From NCBI GenBank assembly GCA_000349905.1, contig KB722746.1, positions 51,983 to 115,982 of the forward strand: DNA of 64,000 nucleotides, written 5' to 3'. Of the stretch, positions 12,397 to 25,089 are shown one piece after another (position 1 is the stretch's first letter; the number at the start of each line of letters is the position of its first letter). The notes under the pieces were generated by a model. It ran no database searches, had not been told where the DNA came from, and saw only the letters and a list, made by a program, of their open reading frames with translations. Made by a program: the position numbers and the translations under genes. This stretch comes from Volvariella volvacea V23 (Eukaryota > Basidiomycota > Agaricomycetes > Agaricales > Pluteaceae).

Positions 12397-13724
12397 ATGT
12401 CTGAGAGTCCAACTCGTGTGGCAATTGTCACTGGCTCTGCTAGGGGATTAGGTCGGGCAATTGCCATTAGGCTAGCTAAAGATGGTTTGGACGTTGTGAT
12501 AAACGACCTCAAGTCTTCGGAGCAAGACGCCTTAAAGGTTAGTACTCTATTATGCAGACAGTATAAGCAACGTCGTGCTGACTAGGCATATGCGCGTTAA
12601 CGCTGTCATCAGGTGGTTGAAGAGATCAAAGAACTCACGAACAACCAACGACGAGCAATTTTTCTGCCAGGTGATGCCGCGGAAGCCGGAGATGTAAAGA
12701 AACTAATTCAAGATACGGTTGAGCAACTTGGGAGTTTGGATGTTGTACGTTTGCAGCCTTCTTTTCCGTTCATTGTCTATAACACGAGTCACCATTAGAT
12801 GGTCGCGAATGCGGGAATCGCAATTTCAACGCCATTTGTTGACAGTAAGTTCTGATAGATGACAAGTTCTATCATCGTGAACAAACTTATTCGGGGTATT
12901 TACAGCGTCTGAGGAAGACTTTGATCTGACAATGCGCGTCAACGCCCGTGGACCATTTTTGGCCTATAAATATGCCGCTAGACAGATGATCAAACAAGGC
13001 CGAGGCGGTCGCATCATCGGTGCTTCGTCTATGCTAGGGAAAAGATGTATGTCAGTTCTCAAGGATTCAAGAACTTCTCTCTACTATTGGGCTCCTATAA
13101 GAATACTAACAAACTTGTGTTGCTTGTTTACATTATTAGGCGCGAAGAATATCGCATCCTATGTTGCCTCAAAATTTGCGGTTCGGGGAATGACACAAGC
13201 TGCTGGTAGTGTTGCGACTTGTTGATTCGTGAGAATGTGCACTCACACTTGTGGATTACAGCACTTGAACTGAGGCCGCATGGTATAACAGTCAACGCAT
13301 ATGCGCCTGGATTCATTAATACTCAGATGGGTACGTAAAGTAGCCTTCGAATGAACATGGACTTACATATCCTCACTCGGCACCTGTGCCGAACCATTCG
13401 CACTATAATGGTATCCCTTGCTCTGTATTTAAAGCTGTCACGGATGAAGATGGCGGTGCACAAGTTTTCCAGGTATTCAGTTGTGATGCAACCCGTTTTC
13501 TCTCGCTGACCTTATCTTTGTCCTTGGTAGAAACTGGGCTTCCCACCAGATACACCATTAGGCCAACCTGGAGACGTAGCGGAGCTAGTGTCCTACTTTG
13601 CCAAACCGGAAGCTGGCTTTATCACTGGTGAGCATACAATAATTCGATATTTAGGCAAGATTTGACGTATGTATGTGAGAAAGGCCAAACCGTCACTGTA
13701 GATGGTGGAACATTGCTTACATGA
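12397..13724 (+). CDS. Short-chain dehydrogenase, diacetyl/acetoin reductase-like (copy 2)
   Basis: Tandem paralogue of the preceding gene and presumably the same NAD(H)-dependent carbonyl reductase activity. Nine exons (12397-12537, 12613-12744, 12799-12844, 12906-13046, 13140-13205, 13262-13330, 13435-13472, 13531-13627, 13684-13724) sum to 771 nt, giving 256 residues. All eight intron positions match copy 1, and seven of nine exons have identical lengths; exon 1 differs by 27 nt and exon 5 by 3 nt. Cofactor motif TGSARGLG, the VANAG loop, the serine region IIGASS and YVASK are all intact, so both copies look functional. It differs from copy 1 mainly in the N-terminal tail and in a small change before the catalytic Tyr (CAKNIASYVASK). 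Confidence 0.9.
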
Positions 13725-13997
13725 CCAGATTGAGGTAATCGACTCAAGTATTCGAGTAGTGTGAACCTCTTTGGCTTGTTAATATGTGAAATGAAATAGA
13801 TGAATGAAATATAACCCAAAATGCATGCTTCAAATCCTGGGCCTCCTGGAAGAGGATCCTGTCTGCGATTTATACTTTCTCCCTTCCCAATAGATTCATG
13901 CTGTTCTGCACATTTGTTTACGATTTGCACGTGGCGGTGTTAATTCACATGCATAATAGGTATAAAAATCGTGGATTCATTTGCTTGGTACATTCTC

Positions 13998-16214
13998 CTA
14001 CAGAGGCTGTCCCGCGAGCCAACGTTGAATCATAACTAAAGACTCCTTTGGCTTGTCAAATGGCACCTACACAATTTCAATAATGGCATCGATGAAGAGA
14101 AAGGCAGCAACTCACCATATGACCAGCTGCATCAACCGTAGCAAAAGTCAACCCCTTCGCTGCTCTCGTCTTACCAGCAACAGATGAGCCATCACCACCG
14201 ACACTCCACTCTCTCAACGGCTGCTTGACAAATTCCTCTTGTCCACTCCATTCGAGCGCCAACGTCCACCTTTCGTTTCCGACCCAGTTACATATCCAGT
14301 CATACGTCCCGACGTAAATGAGCGCGCGTACACCCCGGTCGAGAAGGGCCCCAACGTAGTCAACGCTCGGGTGCAGCATGTCCATGCTGGAGACAAAATC
14401 AGCACCGACTTTGTTGCTGCAAGATGTAAAGTTGGCCGTGATAGATGGATCTACGCCGAGCTTGGTGCGAACGGATGGACGGTCGAGGAAGTGACGGATG
14501 TGCCTGACAGTCATTGTTAGTTATCCCGCATTTTTGCTATGTGAAATAGCAAATGCGCGTAATTAGCTCACTTTGTGGCGGGATAGCATAGGGTTTCTGC
14601 AAGAGGCCCATCGCAGAGTTTGCTAATGTCATAAGGATTGAGTCCGGTGGCATAGAAAGCCTCGACGATGGCACCCTCGCAAACATTCGCTATTGCTCCA
14701 CAATCGATGCTGTCGAATTGGTCGACGCAGGCTTCTTTCAACCATTTCTCGCATCTTGGGACCTAAGACAAGAGAGATTAAGGGTGAGATACTTGATCCC
14801 CAACCGGAGGGAATTGAGAAGCATACATATTGTTTGAGCCTAACGCAGGTTCCGATATCCAAAACTGGAGGAACGGAAGCCGCGGTGCACTGCATGTCGT
14901 AGTACGACAAGAACATGCTGTATGGCTCTGTCATTCCATTTCCTTTTCAAAAATAGATTATAAATTGCCCACTGATTGATTGACAGGCCAATAACGTACC
15001 GATTATAATGGATGCAAGATTAACGGGTGTTAATCCCGCTTCAACAAGTTTAGCGTTTTGGTCATAGACCGCAGCCGCAAAGACTGGGATGTAGCGTCCC
15101 TGTTGAGGAAGTAAGTCGAGATAAGGCATAAGAGGCGAAAAGAGGTCACAACACCCACCCCATATGATTCACCTGCCATATGGAACGCTCTTCCTTTGAA
15201 CTTGACAAAGTTCTCAAACCATATGGCTACGAAAGCTGCGATATCCTGAGCTGCTTCCTCTGTGGTCCCCTGTCATAAGTTGATAATCTCAATTGCAATA
15301 CAAGACTGATGAGGCTTACCACTGCCTCTCCATATTCGGCATACGAAAATCCAACACCAACGGGTTGATCAATGAAGAAAATGTTGGCATTCTCGTTCCA
15401 GGACTCTGGGTGATATTTAGGACCGTTTTCATCCAGAACTCTGCATGGACCTGCGGTACAAGGATAGTTTAGATACCACAACCCTCAGGTGTTAGCTCGA
15501 TTACGGCGTACCAAGCTCCATGAATAATCCAAGAGAGGAAGAACACCCCGGTCCTGATGTATTATTAGAACACGCTTATACTTTCTCATGGGAGTCCAAA
15601 CCTCCGTTTGTCCAGAATATCACATCGTCGTGGTCTGGGTCATTTCGGCTCTCGAAGAAGTAGAAGAACAGGTGACGGGCTTGGATATCGATGTATCCCG
15701 TATACGAACTTGATAGAGCAACGTCAGTGGGACGGACATTCACTAGCGGCAGGAGAAGGCTACCCACCTAACGCCACCATCGCAAAAGTTACTCTTCTTC
15801 ACCCTAACGTTGTACTGAGGGAACAACGGGTGGCTCAATGTCGTGTATTCCACCTCGGAAACAGCGGAGAGAGACTCGAGAGGTGTGAACAACCCCAAGT
15901 CCTGGTCAGTGTTGAGGGAGCTTGAAGTGGAGACGCGTCGAGCTGTTGAAGCTGGGTGTGAACGATGCCGTGCGCGTGAGCAACGGTGATCATCGAATTT
16001 GAAGGACAACTCGACAACACGAACCTGGATTTGAACCGCCTCCTGCCCCCCTCAGCGTGTCCCCAGTACTCAACCACTCTGGCCACTTTTGAGCATTTGC
16101 CGGGGTATGTCTTTGCGATAGGATTGGGATTTGGAACGCCGAGCCGAGATTGATGCTGCAAAGGGACACCACAAGGAGTGCACTGGTACGGCTGAGGGAT
16201 CTGTTGAACATCAT
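13998..16214 (-). CDS. Serine carboxypeptidase, family S10 (carboxypeptidase Y-like)
   Basis: Secreted or vacuolar serine carboxypeptidase that trims C-terminal residues from peptides. Eleven exons (16025-16214, 15768-15951, 15602-15708, 15512-15553, 15320-15450, 15159-15269, 15000-15099, 14827-14942, 14572-14762, 14116-14503, 13998-14066) sum to 1629 nt, giving 542 residues. A signal peptide ([16 protein letters not shown]) is followed by a propeptide-like stretch. S10 hallmarks are [20 protein letters not shown], the oxyanion motif [23 protein letters not shown] with the catalytic Ser (about 253), [10 protein letters not shown] with the catalytic Asp (about 459) and AAGHMVPFDKP with the catalytic His (about 519). 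The first intron uses a GTTCGT donor. The start could also be the second Met one codon in. The triad is intact. Confidence 0.93.
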
Positions 16215-17461
16215 GGTTCAGAGACCTCTGCCGTTGGTGGTCGGTTGAAGGGATGATAAGGGGTTTCGTCCTGCCGGCTACGTTGTAGCAATGATCCGTA
16301 TGCTGTCCTTTTCGGGGTTTGATTTCCTGAGAAAACGGTGTGCATTTTATGACATTTATCGGGTCGCAGGCGCTTGTTGCCTGACCACGCCTTGGCCAAT
16401 TCTCGGATTGTGTGTCTTGCATTGACGTGTTTGGGTGATATGCATATGGCACACGCTACAAGGTAGCATGTATATGAAATGAGTCGCCGAGGTCATACCA
16501 GGGCCACCATTGCATCCGTACTGATCCCAACCTGGCTTTCGCTGTTGCAAGTCCATTTCGCACTGCAAATAAGCTATGTGGCTTCTTGTGGCTCCTATGC
16601 GACTCTAACATACTGTGCATCGTATACGACCTCGTATGCAAGACAGGAACGTCTAACTCAGGCAAGGTTGCAATTCCAACAACGTTCCAGAAAATGACCG
16701 GTGCACATCATGCTGGGTCAGAGTACTGTTGCATGAACGAATAGCGTTGAGAGGGGACCGTACATGCAAATATGAGTGCTCTAATTCGTTATCGCGGTCC
16801 ACACTGAAGCAACATGGAGAAAGAACAGATCGGATTCATGTTAGCGCGTTCAATGTCGAGATGACTTTATCGAATGCTCTTTAGTGTATACAAAAAAGGA
16901 ACAGTTCATGGGGGGTTGAGATACAACTGAGGTGACCATTTCGTCCATTCCCCTCTGCGAATACACAGCGCATGCATTCATCTACATGGACCGCTACCAC
17001 ATGCAGACTTGGAGGAGCCGTCCGTGACGCTGGTATCAGCACATCGAGCGAGCTTGGCAGCTGGCGTACAAGACTACTCCAGATCATCGATAGTGACTGT
17101 CATCATCATCGATGGTTTGGAGTAATACAAGGATAGCAGCCGCAGTCACGATGGGCCGCAGCTTACACAGTCCGGAATAACATCTGAGCGGTTGCTTTCA
17201 TACTTGACAGCGCAGGACTCTGGGACAGGCGAGGTGGGCAGACACAAGCATATTATGTGGCTGTGTTGTCTCCAACCCTGGCGCTCTCCACGACGATGGC
17301 CCACGATCACGGTAGTTGAACTCAAGGTGATCGTCAACTGCTCGAGTGCCCACTAAACGCGTATATTAAGCCCTTGGCGTGAGTGGCCAAATGCAATTCT
17401 TCATTGACTCCATCACTGACACATCGACTTGGCCACAGACTCGCGCTACACGCCCATCAAG
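16215..17461. other. Intergenic, divergent promoter region
   Basis: Lies between the start of the minus-strand carboxypeptidase gene and the start of the plus-strand DUF7770-like gene. It should hold both promoters. No domain, RNA gene or repeat was recognised. Confidence 0.45.
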
Positions 17462-18013
17462 ATGCCAATGGCCAACCTCCCAGACCGCATCACCATCACC
17501 CACCCCTCCCTCCACGCGGACGATCTCAACCGACTGGTCAAGGAAGTCTCCATCGCAGGCACGGCTACCATCGACGGCAACCCTCCCGACTCTGTCTATC
17601 ACTTCCGATTCCTCCTCGTCTTCGAAGACGGTGGCTCAGTCTGTCTGGACATCCAACCATACCTCTTGGACAACCACCCACTCAGGGAACGCGGTCTGCT
17701 CATGATCGAGTCCAGGCCCCACCCCGTGGTTCTCCCGCACACGATTTCGTGGAGTCACGCCCTTGCCATCCCTACCCCCGCTGGACAGATTCTGAACTAT
17801 ATCCTGAACGAGAAGAAGAGGGATCAGTACGATTTTGATCAGAATGGCGAAGGATGCAGGTTCTGGTGCGAACACATTGTTCAGGACCTATTAGATGCGC
17901 GTGTACTGGGCGGAGATGCTTGGGATAGCTGGAAGCACTGGGAGAGAGAGGAGACGAAGAGGCAGGCCGGTCGTATGCCAGACCCTCGACCGCAGGGCAA
18001 GTTCTATGAGTGA
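17462..18013 (+). CDS. DUF7770-like protein of unknown function
   Basis: Single-exon gene of 183 residues from the ATG at 17462 (MPMANLPDRITITHPSLH). The middle has alternating beta-type strands (VYHFRFLLVFEDGGSVCLDI) and the last third has a conserved-looking GEGCRFWCEHIVQDLLD segment. To my recollection this layout, a small beta-rich protein ending in GCRFWC, matches the fungal family DUF7770, whose function is unknown. It has no signal peptide or membrane segment. An upstream coding exon ending at the acceptor-like CCACAG at 17432-17437 cannot be excluded. Codon use looks normal for the neighbourhood. The gene is convincing; the family name is less so. Confidence 0.65.
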   Translation: MPMANLPDRITITHPSLHADDLNRLVKEVSIAGTATIDGNPPDSVYHFRFLLVFEDGGSVCLDIQPYLLDNHPLRERGLLMIESRPHPVVLPHTISWSHALAIPTPAGQILNYILNEKKRDQYDFDQNGEGCRFWCEHIVQDLLDARVLGGDAWDSWKHWEREETKRQAGRMPDPRPQGKFYE

Positions 18014-20417
18014 AGGCCTGCATCTATCGTGTATGATCTGCACTGTTGTATTCTTTATATTGGAAGTATAAGCTTTATATATTACAACCAAGTATTTACA
18101 TCGAGGGAACCCAAATAGGCTGATGGATTATAGACACCCCGTACTCGATGTCTCTGATTCGAGTAATTAATGGCTGCTGCGATCCCCCTCTTGCACGGTC
18201 CTAACATTCGGTGCTGATACTGCCTCAACCTCTTAACGATTATGGCTGCCGCATCGTAGTCGGACTACCAGTTGGCACCGCATTTGCGCCGTACACGGCC
18301 TGCAAGAGAATCAGATAATGTGAGTACAAATACGCGTTACATCGATGCCAGTTCTCGCCACTATCCAGCGTCCAAATCGCCACCGATTGAAGAATTCCAA
18401 ACCGCTTCTCTGCACGCTCTTCTCTTCGTTCTACTATCTTACAAGTACGAACCCAACATTCCAGGCAAATCGACGAGATCCGCGTCAGAGTGTAGACGAA
18501 CTGGCTCCGACTCTTTCATCGCGAGATATTTTATACTTATATATTGGACCACCACATCGTTCAACCCACGGCGTTCAGGCCTTGATGCTATTTCGCCGGC
18601 TCTTGCATCTTGATAGATTCAAGACTTGTCATGCATGTTGAACTAAAAGCTCCTCCTAGCGTGTTCTCTCAATTTTCAACACGAGAACCCCCTGGCTAAT
18701 CGCATAAACTTTGCTAGCATCTGCAGAATGAACTAATGCACCACTCACCATTCCTTCCGTAAACTCGACAACACCATCGCGCTACCTCGCGGCTTTAAAC
18801 ACAATCGCCTATATCCACGATTCAGAAGGGGAGCCATCGAGGCGAGACTACAAAAACGAGGGATCCGGCACCACATACGACTCTCAAGCCGTCTCGCCTC
18901 GAGATCGGCGCCGTTTGTACACGTCAAAGTGGGCACATTAGCATCACAGCCCCAAGGGCAGTTGGCCAGTTCGACGGGGCCCTTCCCATATCGATTTTTC
19001 TGGTTTCGATCGGAGCAGCCTTGATGTCAGTGAATCCGGTAGCGCTCGGCAGCTGCAGATACGAGAGGTACTACAAGCCGTTGATAACATCTGTCGGTGT
19101 TATCGATGGCTTGAAGTGGCCCAAGGTCCGCGACTGCGCGCGGCGGGCTACCGTTTTGTGTCCCGACGGCCTGCTTCTGAAGGTAATTCCTGGGTCACGC
19201 CTTGGTGCACGGCGGTAAGAGATCAACGGTCGTATCGCTCGGCCACGACTGGTGGTGAGCGCATAAGTAATGCTTGAGAGTGCAACAGCTTCAGAGACAC
19301 ATGTCATTAGGTTTGGATAGCGCGAGAGAACGGGATGGGTTAGTGAATAACGAGATGGAAGCAGGTGTTATTGGTACTCACATCAATCTCCTGAACTATC
19401 ACTTGCGCTGAATGTCCTTCGTAGCGAGAGCGTGTTGGACCGTCGAGTTATTTTCCCTCGCTATGAGAAGGGGAGATTATGGTGGATGCAATCTAAACGT
19501 AAAAATGATGGACCTACCATCATTTATGGTCACCCCAAACGGGTACTTCACAGCTTTTATGAAGTGACGCCCAGATTGCTGCCAAAGTGAAAGGCATCGC
19601 CGCTATCCCGCGCAGATCAAGTAGTAGGGCATTAGCACACTTGGAAGTACCGCGCGTTGCTCTAAATCGGGGGTGATAACCAGAGTCGTAGCGACAGATG
19701 CGATCGAATAAGCCGGAAAAAGCTCTTAAAGCTGAAGCAATGAGAATGATTAGCGACTGAGCATCAAGACCGATCGTTGTTGCTCGCCGTCCCCCAACGG
19801 TTCGAATGAGCATTTGGCGCATAGGCACCGGTGATATACAAAGTCTGTGGAGGACAGCATCGAAATGAGGACTTTGGAATGTAGAATCAACATTCACATA
19901 CAATCAATAAGTCATAGTCGACGCCCCTACCGCCATCTGTCCGCAAATGTCCAGATCCGTGAGACCTTGACTCGACATGATCGCACAATTTGGGCGTGTC
20001 TGGGAACACCGAGGCTTGCATCCATTCGAATAAGGATGAGGAATGCAGAACAAAGCTTCCAACAATTCATGACGGGCGCCGCATCATCTCGCCAGCCTTT
20101 GCAATATCTGATGCATGGGTGTTCATCCTCACAACCGGCAAGCGCGATGACAAATGGTGAACGTTGAACATCGCCTGCATGGAACATGTGCGATTACAAA
20201 ATCGCTGTTATGACATACCGCAGTATGCGTAGGAGGTTGAGCATCATGCAATGTTGACAAGACGGGATTTCATTTTTATTGTCCCCTGGAGTAAGAGAAA
20301 TACGGTGCACATGAAAGTAACATACAGTAAAAATACCTTCTACGTCATTCATCCACTCGCTCATTACGCCCACATAAATCAATCGCACACCACACCATCA
20401 CCCCTATTCTATCCTAA
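18014..20417. other. Intergenic; no supported gene
   Basis: This 2.4 kb contains several medium-length open frames, the longest on the minus strand at 19520-19903 (127 codons). None has a recognisable motif, and composition does not favour one frame. I see no convincing splice-linked gene. Confidence 0.4.
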
Positions 20418-22991
20418 TCAAGCTTGGGAGAGACTCATCAAGCTTCCAACGAACGTCAAGATCTGTTGGTGGACAGAACACACGGAACCAATCCGTCAGT
20501 TTCCATCGTATAAAAAAAAGCAGGGGAAGGACGCACCAGACGGGCACGAACGTCAACAATGTCCTCAGGAACCAAAAAGATCAAAGCGTTCATCTTTCTC
20601 GCAATCGAAATGGCGAGTTTAGCTAGCACAAGAGAACACCCATCAAAACCAGATCGCATAATGCCACCGAAGGAACGCACCATTCTGTCTCCTATCCTCG
20701 TAGTCGCTCTGTTCATTGACGTTCAGGACCAGCGAATAGTCCACGATCCCAGGCCTGATCGCATCCAGCAGGTCCAAGAAGAACAGCCCGGTCGTCAACG
20801 AGGGGTCCTTGAACGACCTGACGGGTCTCACACCAGGCTTGGCCTTTTGCGCGGTCGTGTTGGCCCACCTGAGCATCTCGGTGTCACTGATGGGGCGGCC
20901 GGTGCTCGTTTTGGAGAGCGAGGACAGGGTTTTCACGATGTTCATTCTGGAAGCAATATCATCAAAATCAGTTTTCCAAGTCGGGGAGACCGAGAAGACA
21001 CGTCAACAAACCTCATAAGCTGCCATACCAGCCCCAACACCAGCGTCCTCTTCGCATCGACAATATCCGCCCCCTGGATGCCCACCATATGCATCCCGTT
21101 CTGCTTCGCCAGATCGACCGCATAGTTCGTGTTCTCCACCTGCTTGAACCGCGACAACTTGCTCTGGTTCGGCGTCACCCCAATGTCCTCATCCAACACC
21201 TCCCCATCCTCCGTATACACAACGGCCCCCCCACCCCCGCCCAATCCAGCACCCTCCTTGGGCTTGGAAACACGGCGCCATATAACGCTCCCAGGGAGAA
21301 TCTTGTCAAACGCCTGGAGGATGATGAGCCCATCCCGGAGGTTCTCAAACAGATTATACACGCTCGGCTCCACGCCCAGCGAGTTCAGCCAGAGCGTGAA
21401 CACCCGCGCCTCCCTCTCGCCCTCGGCATCAAAGTCCTCCACCGCGCCATAGTCCTTCGCCTCCTGTTCGTCCAGGGGCTCCAGCCCTGGGTGGGTGTTG
21501 AACAGGTTCGCCACAAACGCGAGGTTCAGGCGCGGGTTCCCCGCCACGAGCGAGGAGGGCGTGAGGTACTTGCGGCAGCCAATGTTGGCCGCGTTTTGGA
21601 GGACCTGTTCCGCGCGGAGCTTGAGGTCCCGGGTTTGGAGCGGTGCGCGGGAGCATTGGTCGGGTTTGAGCTGGTTGAGGAGGATGGTGTAGTTTTCGCC
21701 ATCGCAGACGTCGCGGCTAAAGTTGTTGACTCTGTTCAGGAGGGTGGCATTAGCGGACAGAACTAGCTATCGAGGACGGAATCTTCTCACCTTCGTTGCC
21801 AGCCTGCGGCTTTCAAGTGATAGTTGAACCACCTCAGCAGGATCTGATCTGGTGTCAACCTCAGCAAGTCTTCGACCGTCTCTCCCTCTTCACAGAGCCT
21901 ATACAACTCGGGATGCAGCTTGATATCAACCTGCGCCAACAATCCCCTCCGAATAACCTGCCAGATCAGCCCCAAAATCAAATGTTCCCTCCCCTCCGCA
22001 ATATCCGAGCTTCCAATGTTAACCACCGAGCATCCGATAGCCTTGGCTGAAGTAATGACGATGTTGTTGTTCTCCGTGATCTGGAAGGCGTTAAGGGCTC
22101 TTGTGCGCCCGGTGGGCTTGTTGAGGACACGCATGTCGATCGTGTCCGGGACGGAGTCGTTGATGAGCTTGCAGAGGATGAGGCCGTCCTTGCATTCCTC
22201 AAAGATTTGCATCGTGGACGTGGGGATTGGGAAGCGGCTGCCGACGTCGGGATCGCCCTCGATGACCTAGACGATGGCGATGAGCATGTGATGTGTAATG
22301 GATGGAAGGACAGAGGGAGCGATGACGAGTGGAATGTAAACGTACCCCGTTGATGTGATTCGTAAACTCAGTTCGCTCATCCTCGTTGATGGTGTGGCTG
22401 ACATTGGCGTTGGAGCCCTGCACAGTCACCTTCCCCGCCTTGGTCGATATCGCCGATTTCGCAGCCTGAGACCTCAGCTTCACATTAAGCTATCCACCAA
22501 TCCATCAGACCCCCCGACCCAAAACACAACGGCGGGAGCAAAACGCACCTCGACCCAGTCCTCCAGCTCGACTTTGCCGCTCGCGTCGACGCTGACATGT
22601 TTCAATGTCTCTCTGGCGAGATCGTACGATTCTCCGCTGGATTGGAGAGCGCGCAGGACGGAGGATTTGTCTACCCTTCCTGGCGTATCGGTGCTTATCG
22701 CGCTGTTTCATTCAATCCGCCCGACACGAATCGCGTTCGCGATCGTCATCGTGTGCGCAGCGGCGAAAAGTTCCACGCGAGCCGCAATAGAAAAGAGCCA
22801 AAGTCGAACGATGACGACAAGCGGCACCAAGCGTAATGAGAGCGTAACAATCACGAATCAAACAGTCAGGGCCTCGACAATCTTATCGGCCCAAAAAACG
22901 AGCGCTCTACTCACTTGAACCTATTGATGAGATCAAACATCTCATCCCTCGTCACTTCAGGGTACTTTTTCTGCAACTTGAGCGCTTCCAT
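20418..22991 (-). CDS. Fimbrin (actin-bundling protein with four calponin-homology domains)
   Basis: Actin-filament cross-linker working in cortical actin patches, endocytosis and polar growth. Eight exons (22915-22991, 22549-22675, 22346-22489, 21791-22266, 21012-21731, 20681-20946, 20537-20622, 20418-20462) sum to 1941 nt, giving 646 residues, close to yeast Sac6. The N-terminus (YPEVTRDEMFDLINRF, then VDKSSVLRALQSSGESYD) is a reduced EF-hand-like region. Two actin-binding units follow. The first includes FTNHING, DGLILCKLINDSVPDTID and LNAFQITENNNIVI. The second includes LFENLRDGLIILQAFDKI, VENTNYAVDLAKQNGM and GLFFLDLLDAIRPGIVDY. The ending is EDIVDVRARLILTFVGSLM. About 25 residues rich in Gly/Asp are inserted after WRRVSKPKEG in the third CH domain. 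One intron uses a GTTTGT donor. Confidence 0.95.
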
Positions 22992-24166
22992 CTTCTTCTC
23001 TTCTCTCTTCTCCTATAGAGGGGCTTAAAGTAAACTGGTGGTGGTGGTGGTCGCGATGAAAGGGGTGCGAGTCTGAAATTGATTTCAACTCCGAATCGCT
23101 CGGTGATGTGATTACTGTTCGAGGACTAGCGTTCGAACAAACGACGGTGATACGATATGATAAGTAGTCAAGACCAGACGTTATGCGGTATGCAGAAGCA
23201 GCGCTGGGCAAGGGTGATGGAAGGGGGACAATCGCTATGCGGGAGAGGCCGAAACCCCCCAAAGCCGTCCTTATACTACCAGTGTGGCGGTGCACCCATG
23301 TCCTCAGACTCATAATCGTCAGTCTCGTTATCCATACTGCGCACGTTATCCCGGCGACTGTGCACGCTAGCGACGACATCGCTGCGGACTACGTGCGTTG
23401 TATTGGTATTGTTAATAAGCGGTGGGAGCGAGCATGTGCACAGTTGCACAGCATTCACCCTGGACGTTAGCGATCATGGGAGCTCGTCATCGCCGAGGCT
23501 GATGGTGACCCTGGGCCCACCAGAAAAGAGGCAATTCAGGTCGCATAGGAAAAGAAATGCATGATATTACCAGCTACCAAAAAGAATAGGGAGCGAAGAC
23601 AGCTTTTTGTTCAAAGGAAGGGAAAGTATAGCATTATATCTTTGTAAACCAAACGTCCTGTTCGCGAGATAATGGTAGACCACAATCAATGAAGCAAGCA
23701 GAGGGATAGGAAGAGTCAGAGAAGAGCTATTTTCCTCGTACTTCATTAGGTTATGACGTGGCTAAGAAAAGGAAGGGAGAAGGTGAGTGAGAGACCACGA
23801 TCCGGTTGAAATGTCTAGTATGGTAAGGTGGCAGCGTCTACGATCAAGTATATCGCAGTCATCGTCAGGTATGCAAAGAAAGACAGTGTCGTATAACAAG
23901 GCGTGGGAGGGGGAAAGGGAGAAGTATGCGACGATTGTGGACCTTGTCCTCTACGATCGGGAGGGATATCGAGGTATCAAAGGGCTGAGGTCTGCACGCC
24001 AGTTCGTAAGCATTATGCAAGTAGCAAGCGATAGCGACGTGGGTGGATGGATGAAAGGGAGGAGGGTCAAAATGGATTAGATGATTGCATGAGTCCATGT
24101 GCTCGATCGTCCCATGAGAGAAAAGACGTGGAGAGAGAAGGAGGGTGGTTAGAGAGAACACTCCCT
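22992..24166. other. Intergenic, fimbrin promoter side
   Basis: Contains the upstream region of fimbrin on the minus strand and the 3' flank of the next minus-strand gene. No domain or repeat was recognised. Confidence 0.45.
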
Positions 24167-25089
24167 TCAGTAGTTGTTCCTAATCCGGGTTCGAAGGATG
24201 CTAAAGCCCGAAAGGAACATAACCATGATTATTGTCAGCAGGCCGATCGCAATCGGACGAGCCGCAGCCGACAACTGCCCACTACTGCATGTCGTACAAG
24301 ACCACCCTAAGAAAATATCAGTTCCGAATCCACAAGATCGAGAGAGATAGTCCCACCATCAGCTAAACCCGTATACGATTGCGGAGTATACAGCGCAAAC
24401 TTCAATATCGTGTTGGGCTGCAAGTACCCTCCCCGTCTTGGCGCTCCCAACCCTCTCTCGTCATAGATCTGCAACGTATACGTCGCCTGCGCCAGCGGCG
24501 TGTTGGGATTACTCTGCTGATACGCATAAGGATCCCAAACGACCTCGGTCGCGTCTCCAGGTATAATCCCATCCGTCGGACCAATGGGATACGTGTTCCC
24601 GTTGTCGCAAGCCGCCGACACCGTCAAATGCGTCGGGGTCACCATGACATAGCTAAAGTTCCAACCAAAGGTGATGGGCTGGTTGGGTGCGATTTTGTAG
24701 AACGACGTCGAGGCTTGGGGCGGTTGGGTGATGGTGACGAGCCCTGCCGCCGCTGTGGCTGGTATAACTTGACGAGAGGAGGATGAAGATTGGCTTCCAT
24801 TGCCATTGCCGTTTCCATTTCCATTGCCGTTGCCGTTACCCCCGCCTTCGCCGCCGTTGTTGTTGTCGCCGTTGTTGTCGCCATTGTTGCCACCATCGTT
24901 GTTGCCGTTGTTATCACCGCCGCCACCACCATTACCACCATTACCACCACCCCCGCCTCCGTTACCTCCGCCTCCACCGCCACCTCCACCAGCATCACCA
25001 CCGTCGCCGCCATTGCCGCCGTCACCTTGTCCGGGGGCATTGGGATCTTCCTCAATAGGTGGATCACCACCGCCAGGTTGCTGCGACAT
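24167..25089 (-). CDS. Gly/Asn-rich single-pass membrane protein, DUF7137-like
   Basis: Two exons (24357-25089, 24167-24306) joined by a 50-nt intron sum to 873 nt, giving 290 residues. Residues 1 to about 105 are a low-complexity tract of Gly, Asn and Asp repeats preceded by MSQQPGGGDPPIEEDP. A conserved beta-type domain follows (TITQPPQASTSFYKIAPNQP, ITFGWNFSYVMVTPTHLTV, PGDATEVVWDPYAYQ, YTLQIYDERGLGAP). After the intron come WSCTTCSSGQLS and one membrane helix (IAIGLLTIIMVMFLSGFSIL) with a short basic tail. To my recollection the conserved part matches the basidiomycete family DUF7137, of unknown role, possibly at the cell surface. I see no N-terminal signal peptide in this model, so an upstream exon may be missing. 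Confidence 0.8.

Noticed and set aside
16022..16085. tRNA-like signal on the minus strand (TGGCCAGAGTGGTTGAGT and GGTTCAAATCC resembling A and B boxes)
   Set aside because: The T stem does not pair beyond two bases, the A box is one base off, and the stretch reads as coding sequence of the carboxypeptidase first exon with a splice that keeps the frame. Most likely chance similarity.
19520..19903. 127-codon open frame on the minus strand
   Set aside because: No motif, no supporting splice partners, and comparable frames overlap it; chance is likely.
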